A stretch of DNA of 64,000 bases from Piezodorus guildinii. Its lineage: Eukaryota > Arthropoda > Insecta > Hemiptera > Pentatomidae. The translations under genes and the position numbers were made by a program. The notes beneath the pieces were generated by a model that worked only from the letters and a program-made list of their open reading frames with translations, ran no database searches and was not told the DNA's origin. Shown in pieces: positions 48,810-60,714 of this stretch. Position 1 is the stretch's first letter, and each line of letters begins with the position of its first letter. Location: positions 94,967,169 to 95,031,168 of the forward strand of contig CM041292.1 in NCBI GenBank assembly GCA_023052935.1. Reading direction: 5' to 3'.

Positions 48810-49240
48810 GGTCCACAGATGTTGCCGCCGCTAAAGAAAACCAACAAACAGCCTAGTTCTTGATAGCAACGCCGGCTCCGACAGTCGATTACCAAAGGAC
48901 TTACCATACGAAAAGAGCCGGTTATAGAGAACTAAACAATTTGCACCGTAGAAGAGGAGGAAGAATGAGATGGTAGAAAGGCTAATGATGACCAGGGGTT
49001 GTAAGAAAAGAAGAAAGGCGCCGACTGGAGTGGGCTTGGAGCACGTGTGTGCGTGGGGGGAATAGTTCACGGCAGCTTCAAAGGATGATTGATAGGACTC
49101 CGGGAGGGCACAATGCTCCACAAACCAAACACTCTCATTGTCTCTTCTTAATTAAATAGTACTGCAGATTGCTCCGTGTCTATAGTACGTCTTCTATAGA
49201 GCTCTGTGGGCTTATGGGGCGTGCCACGCTGAAAAGAAGA
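48810..49240. other. Large GC-richer unique island
   Basis: Contains gatgttgccgccgctaaaga, aacgccggctccgacagtcg, gactggagtgggcttggagc and cttatggggcgtgccacgct. A 96-residue minus frame (48831-49121) has a hydrophobic middle but no known family and no clear splice sites. Candidate regulatory island or unrecognised exon. Confidence 0.35.
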
Positions 49241-49539
49241 GTCAAGTGGGATCGACAAATAGTCTATCAACCAACCTTAGTAACGGTAATTCAAAATATT
49301 TACTGTTTACACATGTATTTGTTGTTGAAACCATGAAACTAACACCAAGAAAGTATTGCGAGAAATGGTCCCGGTACCTCAGATATAGAAACCATCTAAG
49401 AAAAGAATTTATTAATTGAGATGACATTCAAATGAATTATTATTAAATCGCGGTCAATTATAATAATTATTCTTTACTTTAGTTGGCGCGACAGGCCTTG
49501 GATGCGCGGTATGTTTTCTTACGATTCACTACGATTCTT

Positions 49540-49760
49540 GATGACTGTTATAAGATTGGGTTATAACTGCCTACATCTATTTTTGTAAGTGACCAGCAGT
49601 TGGCTGACAGGTCTCACATACTCCAGGAGAAGTTGTGAGTAAATCACTGTTCAATTATATGCTTTAAAAAGTCCTCCCAGGACAGTTTCGAGGGATTCGA
49701 ACTCACAACCTTTGGCGTAGACAAGCGCCACGGAATATCAAGAATGTCAATAGAATAAAT
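49540..49760 (-). repeat. Possible tRNA-derived SINE (single copy)
   Basis: On the minus strand gcgcttgtctacgccaaagg precedes gtgagttcgaatccctcg, a good B box. The body includes tcctcccaggacag. Not clearly the same as SINE A or B. Confidence 0.45.
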
Positions 49761-49924
49761 ATCAAGAAAAACTGTTCAATCTAAGAAAGAAATTATTATA
49801 AACCACTTTATGGTGCATTTAATCAGCTCTAATTTAAGTGATAATAGACATATATAAGTTTTATAGTTCCTTCAATACCTAATTTTTCTAAACACAGTCT
49901 CATTATGTTGTAATTGCAAACAAT

Positions 49925-50275
49925 TGTTAAAAGTCAATTCTCGCAAGAGTGCCATTCAGCAGGAAACGCAGAAGTGTTACTCTTAGCGTCCACCCACACT
50001 TTGGTGCCATCCAACCCAATAATAGGACAACTGCTCGGCGACAGATGAGCCTGGATTGATATTGATGGTACCCAGCCTGGGACAGATAATGAACAAGGAG
50101 GAGGGTGACAGCCACCCTACTGTTTCCAGTGATGATTGGTGCTATGATTGATGCCTATGATTATTCATCAACCACAAATGGCTCTATGATTAGTTCCGTA
50201 GCGGTCATCTCGACTGCGCCCTGCACCTGGTCCCGGAAGAGTCGCCTACACACAACCACTTTCAATTAGCACTGC
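49925..50275. other. Unique island with PBC/Hox-type sites
   Basis: Contains gctatgattgatgcctatga and gattattcatcaaccacaaa (TGATTGAT and TGATTAT cores), the Runx-like site accacaaa and a GC-richer end (gactgcgccctgcacctggt). Non-repetitive, no domain in its short frames. Candidate enhancer by motif content. Confidence 0.35.
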
Positions 50276-50904
50276 TTGGATATACAGGCTTAAAGACGAA
50301 CATACGATGCATAATATTCACAAAGCTTAGGTTTATCCTCTGGGATTAAAAAAAAAACACAACATAACATTACTATTTAATTTGACGTTTTAGCAATTTA
50401 AATAAATCATAAAATATTCTATATATTTTTTATTTTGTGCTTCTTTAATCAATACTATATATATTCTAGCAGGAAGGGAATTGAATCAATGACCTAAAAA
50501 TCTAACATTTTGAGTATGCGTTGGATACAAAGGGATAGATATGGTATGACATATCTAAGTTCTCTTTAATCCGATTTTGATAATATTTTCTAGGGCTGGT
50601 AACAGGTAGCTTCGATTAAAATGGAGTTAAACTCCACCTCGTAATTTCATAGGCATGCTGACATGACACTTGTCTTTCCATTTTGTCTTTAAAAAAATCA
50701 AAGCAACGTCCGAATATAGGTTTTATCATAGTCAATTCACTGCTTTTGCTTACCATGGCGCCAACAAATGTCCAACATATATCAGAGAAAATGAGTAAAA
50801 ATATTTTGAGTTCATATTTTTATAAATATAAATGTAGCATTATTTTTTCTAAAATGTAAAAGGCAATATTTAAATAGCAAATAAACGCTGTTTTTTCTTC
50901 TTCT

Positions 50905-52060
50905 TTCTTTCGATAAATAGTAGTCATTTTGTATTTATTGTGTATGAAAAAGCGAATATGACAAAAGTAGACTATAAAACAATTCGATAGGAAGAAAATA
51001 ATTACAAATCGGTTTGTTTTGTAGAATGCTAACCAAATAATATCGATTATCTGACCATAAAATAATTACATTAGTGCATAAACATGGACATAGACAGGAT
51101 AAATAAAAAGTAAATGGTAAATGTGGGATCAATAATAGTAAATAAATAAATTTTCACTAGCAAGAACAATCTTATTTATCAAAATAATATAACCTATAGA
51201 CAGTGCTTGAAAAAAACAACGTATCATATTTGTCGGTATAATAAAACATATATTTTGCTATACGACGGATATGTTTGGATTAAACATGTAATTTACATCA
51301 CTGATATTTAGAAGGACGCTATAATGTGAAAGAAGAAAATAGAAGAATTCATAACAAAAATGAGAATTTACCTGGTATTGACATTAATTAGCCAATAATA
51401 CTAGGTAGAAGATACGGAGAAATGTATAGCACGGTATAATATCCTATATGTGTTTATACTACATCAGATCTTATACTATATTCTATATCTTTCTATAAAT
51501 AAGAGCTATTTTGTATTTATTGTGGGTGAAAGAGCGAATATGACAAAAGTAGACTATAAAACAATTCGATAGGAAGAAAATAATTACAAATCGTTTTGTT
51601 TTGTAGAATGCAAACCGACTAAAACATTGCTTCTCTGACCACACAATAGTTACACTTGTGCATAACTATGGAAGGACCATGACCAACAGGGAGGTCATAA
51701 CACCTAATAGTTGGTGTGATAAATAAAAATATAAGATGAAAAACATATAGTTTTTCTAGCAAGAACACTGAGCTTGAACAAAAGCGTACAACGTAGTATA
51801 TTTGTTATTATAATAATAATTGGGTTTATTTTGTGATTTACATCATTGACTTTTTAAAGGACACTTTAACATGAAAGAATACCTAGAATAACAATAAAAC
51901 CTATATTTAATAAGAAAATAGAAATCGTTTCAGAAGAATTCAAAACGAAAATTTACCATTCACAATTTACGAGGCATTGAATATCAGTTAGTCATTTATA
52001 TAAGGTGGAAGATATGCAAGTAAATGAAAAAATGTATTGCACGAATAGATAAATTTCGAA
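50905..52060. repeat. Tandem duplication of a roughly 580-bp unit
   Basis: Unit 1 (about 50908-51450) and unit 2 (about 51490-52050) share a near-identical 110-bp core starting at gtatttattg (50931 and 51513, offset 582; aagtagactataaaacaatt in both). A second shared block starts at atttacatca (51291 and 51837). Units are diverged by indels and non-coding. Part of the unit edge (atatcctatatgtgtttata) recurs alone near 56284. Confidence 0.75.
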
Positions 52061-52149
52061 ACCGATACATAAAGAGTAAGACGTCATCGATTCTCTAAGT
52101 CTTGTTATTTCAATATTGTTAGAACACTAACAGTATTCTTGAGTAAATA

Positions 52150-52330
52150 ACTTACGCATTACCTTGCCTAAAAACCTGGAGGCTAAAAAAACAGAACCAT
52201 GAAGAGGATGGGCAATGGCTAAAGGGAGAGCCATCATAAACGGGGATTTACGAGCCAGTAGGAGTGAGGACGGCAGCATCCTCACGTAGCAATAGTCTCT
52301 ATCCATCTTCTATATAACCACCTCTCCGAC
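52150..52330. other. GC-richer unique island
   Basis: Contains aggatgggcaatggctaaag, acgagccagtaggagtgagg and acggcagcatcctcacgtag. No frame or repeat recognised. Confidence 0.28.
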
Positions 52331-52845
52331 TAACCCTTTCACAACTTCCTTTTTTATAAATAGTTTTTTTTTATAATAAAAAAAAAATCCATTTGAAGTC
52401 CTCATGAGCACCATCAATATATAAGAAGTAGTCACGAGATAACCACTATTCAGAAAACTAGAAAAAATATATCAAAAATATTTATTAACAACCTAGAATA
52501 TTAAGATTAAATAGCTTTCAAATATATATTTCATTCAAAGATATACAAGAGTGAATAAAAGAAGTCCCCTTTCCGAAATAACGAATATCTCATCTGATTT
52601 CTATAAACTTAGTATTATAGTCTTACATTTCCTAATGCGAGAACTGATAAAAAAAAAAAAGCAACACGCCTTTATTTTTTTGAAAATTAAATATTAAGCT
52701 AAGCAATTTAAAAAACTCAAAACAATAACAAAATCCATGAGGCTATGTAGAAAACAAGAAAATGAATTACTTTCTTGGTCATATATGAATATAAAACGAT
52801 GTGCTATAAGCTTAATCTTCTATACTTTACTGTAGAGAATTGGTT
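52331..52845. other. A+T-rich stretch
   Basis: No gene or repeat recognised. Confidence 0.5.
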
Positions 52846-53107
52846 GATTGTTTATTTATTTAACGTCCTTTTATGATGCTGTGGCTAATCGTATGATGAC
52901 ACTGTGACCTAAATTTTGCCTATCAACGTTTAATTAAGATAGTGATCTTTAACAAGTATCCTGGCTCGGGTCCATCTTTTAACGTCCCTTTCGAAGGAAG
53001 GCATAACTAAGGATTTTTTACTCCCATTAAAAAATCCTAGGACCACCTGCGGGTTTGAAACCTTGGACATAGGAGGCTGTCATGCTAACCACCATGCTAC
53101 AGGTAAC
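52846..53107 (-). repeat. SINE B copy 5
   Basis: Full-length. Minus-strand head with tagcatggtggttagcatg (A box TAGCATGGTGG) and a gtttcaaacccgcaggtgg B-box region, body gaaggcataactaaggattt on the plus strand. Flanked by tgtagagaatt (from 52831) and tgtagaaaatt (from 53115), a probable target duplication. Confidence 0.88.
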
Positions 53108-53844
53108 TCTCCATTGTAGAAAATTAAATTATTTGTCAAATTGTTTGTTTGGGTTTAAGCCGTAAAACCATAAGTCTAATGATTTAAATGTTATTTTACA
53201 ATGTCCCTCATGTTTACATTATAAGCTACGCGAGTATAAAGTTCTTGCCTACTCTGAGTTTATTCTCTGGGACGAACTAATTTCCTGAACACTTCATAAG
53301 TGCTTATACTTCAAGACTTCATCAAAACCATTATATGAAATTTAAAAATAATAATAATGAATAAATTTTTTAACACAACAGCAGGATAGTGGATGAAAAT
53401 GTTTTGACTATAGATTTTCTGAACGCGGAGTCGAAAAACTGTTTTTCAAGTTTTTGACCTGAAAACCACAACAATAAACTGAGAATGATTGTTTTTCATT
53501 CAGCAATTAAACGGAAGTACATTTCCACTACAAATACAAGGAAAGGATATCGACAGGTATCCAGGAATACCATCAACGGAACGAAGTATTTGAGTCTATT
53601 TCGCAAGAAAAGTGAGAGTCTTGCGCGTAAAAATTGCATAGGAAATAACGAGATAAGTTCAAGGGCAAAGTAAAGTATTGTTTAAAGTCAGTAAGGACAG
53701 AATGATTGATAGATAAGTATGGATATTTTAAAACGTCGACTCGTGATAAGGACGCAAGTTTTTTTTTTAATGTATTCATTAAATTTACGGATATGTTAAC
53801 CATAAAGTCATCCTAATCATTTCTGTATTAAATATCATACAGAG
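53108..53844. other. Non-coding stretch
   Basis: A+T-rich. Small frames at 53485-53673 and 53573-53803 have no domain. Confidence 0.45.
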
Positions 53845-54410
53845 AAAATAGATAAGAGCAAGGAGAGAATCCCAAATGTGTCTCACCGATTTTTATGAAT
53901 TTTTGCAAGGTAAAATTAGAAATTAAACTATTAGACTTTGCAAAATTTTAGGGATCCAACGTCGGGTAAAAAAATCGGAAAGTTTGCTTTAAAGCTTTAT
54001 TAAAAATCGCACTACTCACGCATAGAAAATAATCTTAATCTGAGCACAGTTTTAAGAAAAAGGTTTAATAAGGATTAAAAGTACTTTTTTGATGAGATTA
54101 TATACATTTTTAGGGTCATTACCAAGCATAAAACTTGAACATTTTAATAGCTTATTTTTTTATTAATCCGCTTTGAAATAAGGTAATTTTGAATCCCCGA
54201 TTATTGTTCCACCTTAAGTAGATCCAGATATATTAAGTAAAATGTGTTTTTCGCGCGCAAACTTTCCGATTTTTTTACGCGTCTCCTGAGGAGTGTTGGC
54301 CCCTAATATTTTGCTGAGTCTAATGTTTCAATGTCTAGTTTTAACTTAAAAAAATCATCAAAATTAGTGAGAAACATTTGGTACCTCTCCTTGTTAGTAT
54401 GTAGATAATA
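53845..54410. repeat. Foldback element 5
   Basis: The left arm (about 53845-53990) and right arm (about 54255-54410) are inverse copies. Both hold aaaaaaatcggaaagtttgc as the inner end and a caaggagag...caaatgt outer end. The roughly 265-bp centre is A+T-rich and non-coding. Looks like a non-autonomous DNA element. Confidence 0.78.
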
Positions 54411-54714
54411 AAAATATTGATTTATTGAAGTTCTTTCACAAAATAAAAAGTGAATAAAATAAAGGTTCCAAATCGCTATTCACGGATTCCATATACAGAG
54501 TGAACTAGACCTCTTCGAACATTATATGAATAGGTTTCAAACATTTAGGTTGTTAAATGAGTCGGAAGAGATACTTAAGCTACTGTTCTGAGGATATTTC
54601 TAACCATCTCTATACAATATCCGATCTATTCAATTCCAAAGACTCCTACCAAGAGAAGACATCAACTCCTGGGGAATAAGATCAGAAGAAAGTGATAATT
54701 GGATTAAATAAAGG

Positions 54715-54860
54715 GTCTGAAGAAAGAGAGAGAGAGAAGGAGAGAGATGTGGTCAAAATTAATGGCCCGGTTGGAACACTAAACGCCAGATATTTATTGG
54801 CTCACAGATAACGGCCGCTTCGTGTGCCCTTCTAATCCCCACAATCCGCATTCTCTTAAT
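54715..54860. other. (GA)n tract and adjoining unique island
   Basis: agagagagagagaagg-type repeat at about 54724-54748, then ataacggccgcttcgtgtgc and cttctaatccccacaatccg. The TAATCC core is Bicoid/Otx-like. GAGA-rich DNA beside GC-richer sequence is common in insect regulatory elements. Confidence 0.33.
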
Positions 54861-55209
54861 GAACTCCTGTAATTATTTATAACATTATTAAATTAACAGT
54901 ATAATCGTTTTTATATCCGAAGGTGAGAAGGAACATAATATAGATAAAAGAAAATAATTTATAAGATCCCAACTTAATTACTGTAAAATAACTAAGGGGA
55001 ATTCATTATAGAAGAATTCAAATTGTTCATCATAAATCATATTAATCACAAAATATTTAAAGCCTCATCAACAAGGATTGGAAACAGCATAACCATAGTA
55101 AAATATTCCCGTTAGAAATCATTAAAAACGAGCATTTGATAGCTTAGAAATGCTGCTTCAACATTTTTAAAGAAAGAGATTTTCGGTCATAATGTACGAT
55201 AAAGAAGTA
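54861..55209. other. A+T-rich stretch
   Basis: No gene or repeat recognised. Confidence 0.5.
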
Positions 55210-55480
55210 GATGTTTGTTTGTATATTTAAAGTCGCTTAATGCTACTGTGGCCAATCAGACAAAGATACAGTGGGAGTTCTAAATTATGCTTATTCAGGT
55301 TTAATTAGAAGAAGGATCTTTAACGAGTATCTGACATCGCACAGGCTCAGGTCTACCTTGTTACGTTCCCTTCGAAGAAAGACATAACTAAGAATTTTTT
55401 ACTCCGACCAAATATTCCTAGGACCACCTGCGGGTTTAAACTTGTGACCTTTTTCATAGGAGGCTAATAATTAGATGTAA
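55210..55480 (-). repeat. SINE B copy 6
   Basis: Keeps ggatctttaacgagtatctg, acatcgcacaggctcaggtc and accacctgcgggtttaaact. The head end is eroded. Confidence 0.85.
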
Positions 55481-56784
55481 GATGCTAGAAGGACAACCAA
55501 ATAAATAAGATAAACGATAGAAGTTATAAAATGAACTAATTTGCCATAACAAAAAAACTTAAATTATTCACATTTCTGATCTTCACAATAGCCAAAAAAA
55601 TTGTTTCTCCTAAGACTTTAGAATCAATATGACCAACGGTTTTGATAAAACACGTCTCGCATTAAAGGAGCATTAGATGATAACAAAAAAAATCTAAATA
55701 GAAGGTAATTTTTTCGAATCCTGAAAAAAAAAAAAAAAAATCTGGAAATAAGATTAGGGATACAGATGCATAATATAATGTTACAAAAAATACTATGTAA
55801 CTAATTTAAAGTTGGCAGATTCTTGGTAGAAGAGAATAGTCCTAGAAGACAAAATTTACAACTTACATATAAATCTAGGTAAAACTAATGGTATTCCAAT
55901 GAAAATATATAATTAATTCGTAAATAAACATAAAAAAGATCCAGGATTTCTCGTTTGTTTCTTAATCATTTTTAAACATATCAGACTGAAGTAATCCTTT
56001 CGCCCTTCATATTTTTAAACAACTGATGATGGATTATGGCTACTACAAACATTGAATACAACAAACTAAACCACTGTTTGATCGTGAAAAACGATACGGT
56101 GATTAATAACCAAAAACAAGAAATAAAATAGGAACAATGGTAAGGTTGCTGCTAATAACTACAAGGCTCTTCATACAATCAATCAGGAATTTTAATGAGT
56201 GCATGTTACAAAGGAAAATATGGTAGTGCAGTAATGAGATCCCTCTTTGTTTTATTATTCGGCAATTTTTTTTTTTTTTTTAAATATCCTATATGTGTTT
56301 ATACTATACCAGACAATTTAAATAGCATTTAAATTCATATTCCAAGTTATACTGTAATTTGTAATTTATTTACAATTGAAGCTGGTAAGTATATCTTTTT
56401 TTAGCTATGAATGTTTAGTTAACTACATTTTCGTATAAGTACCACATATACAAGAAAAAACTTCTAAAAAAAATTTGAAATTTGTAAGGTTTATAAATAT
56501 AAGTTTCAGATAATGATGAAAAGAGTGAAAAAAATACGCTAAGAAAAGGATGATTTTAGCACTGTTTTTGAGGAAGTTAGTCATTTTGAAAGTACTTTAG
56601 CTCAGTTATTTTTGGATTTAATAAAGAAAAGTAAACAAGCCTTTTAAAATTAACTATCGACATTTTGAAAAAGGAGATATCCACCGTGAACCAATAAGCG
56701 ATAAAAAGTTCGATGTAATTAAAAGTACAGTACTAGAAGATACATTAAGTATGCTATTTATTGTATATCTAGAAGAAAATTTTT
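55481..56784. other. A+T-rich stretch
   Basis: No gene. Near 56025-56060 a trace of the hammerhead-like family may survive (CTGATGA then TGG) but the stem and GAAAC block are lost. Confidence 0.4.
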
Positions 56785-56955
56785 TAAACCCATTTAGGGT
56801 CTTAGGTTCATAACATTAAGAAATTAATAATGTATCACGGCCTAGGTCACGCACAGCAGCCAGGTATGTCCCTTAATTTTAGGTACCAACGTAATAGGGG
56901 CTGGGGGTTTTCTTTATCCCACGTCGCTCCACGGTTGAATTAACAGGAAATATCT
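56785..56955 (-). repeat. SINE A copy 6, partial
   Basis: Matches the copy 1 tail and body in reverse (aacccatttagggtcttagg; gcagccaggt; gggctgggggttttctttat; tccacggttgaattaacag). The tRNA head is missing; the copy stops where the TIR element at 56949 begins. Confidence 0.65.
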
Positions 56956-57207
56956 GTGGCGGTCGTGAATAAGTGTTTAAGTCAAAATCTTTCATTTTAC
57001 AAGTAAGCGACTTAAACTTTACGTAATACCAAAAAATAGAATAATTAACATACAGCTTTCTTTCCACCTGAAATTTCTTCCACCAACAAATCTCTTTAAC
57101 CAATTTAACACGTCATAGGAGACGGTCTGAGGAAGCGATACGAGGAGTTAACTCATTTTTAATATAACCCGAGTTATCTAGTTTTTTACGACCGCCACAG
57201 ATATATT
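56949..57207. mobile_element. Small TIR element (MITE-like)
   Basis: Terminal inverted repeats of about 18 bp: atatctgtggcggtcgtga near 56950 and acgaccgccacagatat near 57189-57205. About 255 bp, no coding capacity. It abuts or interrupts the SINE A copy to its left. No matching second copy seen in the window. Confidence 0.6.
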
Positions 57208-57549
57208 ATTGTATACCTAACATTATAAATATAAAAACGAATATTAATGAAATATTGGAACGAATATTCTAGTTAGCTTCCTTAGAAATTTTTCTGGATA
57301 TAACTGGTATGACTAAAAAAGGGGGATAAAACGTGTTTCAAATAAATAAAAAAAATCCTGATATTATATCAACACCTACTGAGTGACAGATTTACGGGAA
57401 TTAAGTTATCTGTAATTTAATCAATTCGTTATATTTAGCCAACGTTTAAATCATTCTGATCAGCGTTTAAACCATTCGTTAAAACAAACCTATAACGACG
57501 GCTTTAACACCATTAAACAGAGGAGAGGTAAACAAGATGAGATATTATT
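57208..57549. other. A+T-rich stretch
   Basis: No gene or repeat recognised. Confidence 0.5.
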
Positions 57550-57800
57550 CAAATTGGTCTGGTAGCTTCAGGGAAATAAAACATATCTATCTTCAATATT
57601 AGAGGATAAGAAAGAGAGAAGACTGGCTTTGATATCAAAGGGAACGAATCTAGCGGCCCTGGTTTCGGAGAAAATGGCCAATTAAAGTTGGGACTTCTGA
57701 GGCCGCCGAAGTAAAAAACCCATTCGGTGGACAGTCCCCTCGACTTTTGAAAAATTAGCACCAGTCCACTGCTACCGGGCTCCACCACCATTTCTTTTTT
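57550..57800. other. GC-richer unique island
   Basis: Contains tttgatatcaaagggaacga (TCF-like TGATATCAAAG), atctagcggccctggtttcg, ggacttctgaggccgccgaa and actgctaccgggctccacca. The 80-residue minus frame has no domain. Candidate regulatory DNA. Confidence 0.36.
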
Positions 57801-59085
57801 TTCCGAATAGAGTAGCTTCCTAAAGATATCACTCCTGTTATCCGGTAGCTGTTATCGACTTTTATTCAGCTTTTTGTACCAACTAATACCTGTCTCTATA
57901 CTGGACTATAAAACCAGTCGGTATAAAATGAAAGTATTATGAAACTCGTTAAAGTTTATGGGACGTTCACTAATATAAATACTAATAAAGGGATCGGCAA
58001 AACCGTTAATTTTAATTAGCACTTAAGGCTACTCCTGCTAATTATGAATAACTTTTGATAAAAAGTTTCTAATTCTTGACTAACGGATTTATTAATTAAT
58101 TAATATTTTATATGGAAAAGATTTCAACGTAATGTTACGAGGTAAGGTGCTAAACAATATTCATTATCTGAAGCAAATGTTTTAGCATTTTAATACAGTT
58201 AAAGAACATCGAATTTTTATAACAATTAGTATTATTATTTTTTCTACTTCTACTACCTCTTTTTATAAAGAAACGTAGCTCAAAGATGTCTGGATTCAAA
58301 TATAAAAAATATTAAATAGGCCGATATAAAAATTATTTGAATCAAGATCAACCATAGAAATTTAAAAAAAGGAAAATTCTCTAAAGCATGCATACCTTTT
58401 AGATTTTTCGCTAAATAACTGATCTCTTAACGAACATCGATAAACGATCATGGCTTTTGTGGGAAACTTATTCACATAAGCTTAACAACAGTACTAGAAT
58501 GCATGAAATGAAAGATTTTCATTTCATGTTTGTATGTATCAACACCGCTATAATACTTTTTTTCTTCAGTAAAACAGATACTTTATTCAACATTTCCAAA
58601 TCTATTTTCGCTATGTTTCTAAAGATAAGTTTTCTAAAAGTTTAGTGTATTACGGTAAAGTATTTGCTTTTGAGTAACATCGCTTATTAAAACATATGTA
58701 AGGAAAATGAATGACAGTTTTTTGAAATATTTAAAGAATTCAAATATTTCGAAAGTTTGATTAATAGGTGAACTGCTGTTGGATTGTTTTAAAAAAATAG
58801 AGTGAAAATATTGAATATTTTCAAGGTGTTTAAAGTTTAATCCATTCTTGACGTTAAAACACGTTAATTGTTTGAAACGATTAGATATTTAACGTGAACA
58901 AAAAATAATTGAAAATGGCTAAGCAATTTTTATATTCGTCATATGTCTAACATATAAATCAAATCGAATACCGGGACTTTAACGTAACAAACAACGAACA
59001 TACTACAGACGGGCGTTTATCTGGACTGAATATAGTATCATTTTAATATCAATGATTTAATAAACATATTAAAATTTTCATAAGT
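57801..59085. other. A+T-rich stretch
   Basis: No gene or repeat recognised. Confidence 0.5.
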
Positions 59086-59345
59086 GTTCATTTAGCGACA
59101 CTTCATGCTACTGTGGCTAATCCCACGATAGTACAGTGGGAGTACTGCATTTTATCTTCCCAGGTTTAATTAGAATAGGGGTTTTAACAAGTACCTCAAA
59201 TCCAGAGGCACGGGACTACCTTTTACGTTCCCTCCGAAGGATGACATTATTGAGGATTTTTGAATGTCTTAAAATTCTAGGTATCTTACCCGCGAACTTG
59301 AGTATAGAATGCTGTTATGCTAGCCACTACACCACAGGTGACCGC
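59086..59345 (-). repeat. SINE B copy 7
   Basis: Body catgctactgtggctaatcc and gttccctccgaaggatgaca, head gttatgctagccactacacc (inverse of the A-box region). Flanked by aaattttcataagt (59072-59085) and aaatttccataagt (59346-59359), a 14-bp target duplication with one change. Confidence 0.88.
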
Positions 59346-59549
59346 AAATTTCCATAAGTTATTAACCAATTTTCAGCAAGAGATCTCGGACTATAAGACA
59401 ATGCTTCTTAACTTCTAAAGTTAATGGTATTCAGACTTCCGTCAGTAATATTGCCTAATAGCTCAAAGCCGACTGTAACTGTCCATTTCTCATAAAATTA
59501 AGACTGTCCAGCCCATCAAAACAAACGGGTAAAAAAACCTGGCGCCATC

Positions 59550-59900
59550 ACTACAGCCTAGTTTACATTCCATTAAGCGGACCGTCTTGAGAAAACAAGC
59601 GCGCACGTGTAGTTAGCCAATGGCCACTGATGGGGCGATCAAGATGTTACCATATCAGAGGGTGTTTACACAGCCCGTCCTGCCCGCTTCCTGCCCGCCC
59701 ATGCGGGTGGCTGTGTCCAGCGAGCAACGGTTCTCTATTTTATGGTGTCTGCCATCGGTCGGCAATTAGCGAACCAGCCAGAAGCCAAGGATCAAAGGAG
59801 GAGTATCCTCTTCCGCCACGGACTACAATATTAACGGAATAGTGAAAGCGAAGGATGCAGCGAGAAGACCGTAACGGAAAACAGCCATTGGTAGTTGTAA
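59550..59900. other. GC-richer unique island
   Basis: Contains caagcgcgcacgtgtagtta, gttagccaatggccactgat (CCAAT), cccgcttcctgcccgcccat and cgaaccagccagaagccaag. The 70-residue plus frame has no family. Promoter- or enhancer-like composition. Confidence 0.36.
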
Positions 59901-59949
59901 ATTTAGAGCCGAGCTCCAAGTCGATATAAAAACTGCAGAAAGGAGGAAG

Positions 59950-60165
59950 AGGTATGTTTGTTTTTTTAACGTCACTTTAAGCTACTATGGCTAATCGGAC
60001 GATGCTACAGTGGGAGTCCTAAAGTTTGCCTATATAGGTTTTAATTAGGAGAGAAATCTGTAACGAGTACCTGACATCGCACAAGCTCGGGACCACCTGG
60101 ATTTGAACCCAAAACCTTTGGCATAGAAGGCTGTTATGCTAGCCACCATACTACAGGTGATCCCA
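59950..60165 (-). repeat. SINE B copy 8, internally deleted
   Basis: Keeps the tail side (gctactatggctaatcggac), gagtacctgacatcgcacaa and the tRNA-like head (acctggatttgaacccaaaa; gctagccaccatactacagg), but lacks about 60 bp of the middle. agaggtat at both edges may be the target duplication. Confidence 0.85.
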
Positions 60166-60534
60166 GACAGAGGTATTTACAACTTAAGGACTCTTGCAAT
60201 CCGGATGATACAAAAATGCTATGGGAGTATATAATAACAGAAGGGAAGACCATATATCTACTATGTTTTCTTCTTGAAAGCCATCTCCACAATCTTTCCA
60301 CCATTAAGAATTATAAAAATATTAGAATCATTTGACAAAAAACCTATTTTGACATGAAATATATTAGATTTTTAAGTATATTCATTGAGTTACTAAGCAA
60401 CGTCTATATTAAAATTATAAGATCACTATGCTTTACAAAATATACATCATTTAACCGTTTTTATTTTTAAAAAAACAACCTTCTATGACCAAGGTATGTT
60501 CAAACACGGTATATAACGCTAAGATTTAAAAAAA
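60166..60534. other. A+T-rich stretch
   Basis: No gene or repeat recognised. Confidence 0.5.
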
Positions 60535-60695
60535 AAAATGTGATCCTGAACCCATTTACGTTCTTAGGTTCAGTACATCCTTAGCCGCCAGGTTTCCTAA
60601 AATAACAACATTAATAATCCAGCCTCAGCCGGGGGTCGAACCCTAGGCTTAGATAATAGTAGACCAGTGATCTATTCATCACACCAAGACGCTCC
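60535..60695 (-). repeat. SINE A copy 5, internally deleted
   Basis: Minus-strand head with gatctattcatcacaccaag as the inverse A-box side and tcagccgggggtcgaaccct as the inverse B box, then directly the tail part (aacccatttacgttcttagg). The middle of the element is missing. Confidence 0.7.
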
Positions 60696-60714
60696 TTGAT
60701 ATTATATAAAAATA

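Noticed and set aside
48831..49121. 96-codon minus frame as a membrane protein
   Set aside because: A hydrophobic patch alone is weak. No splice sites, homology or start context support it.
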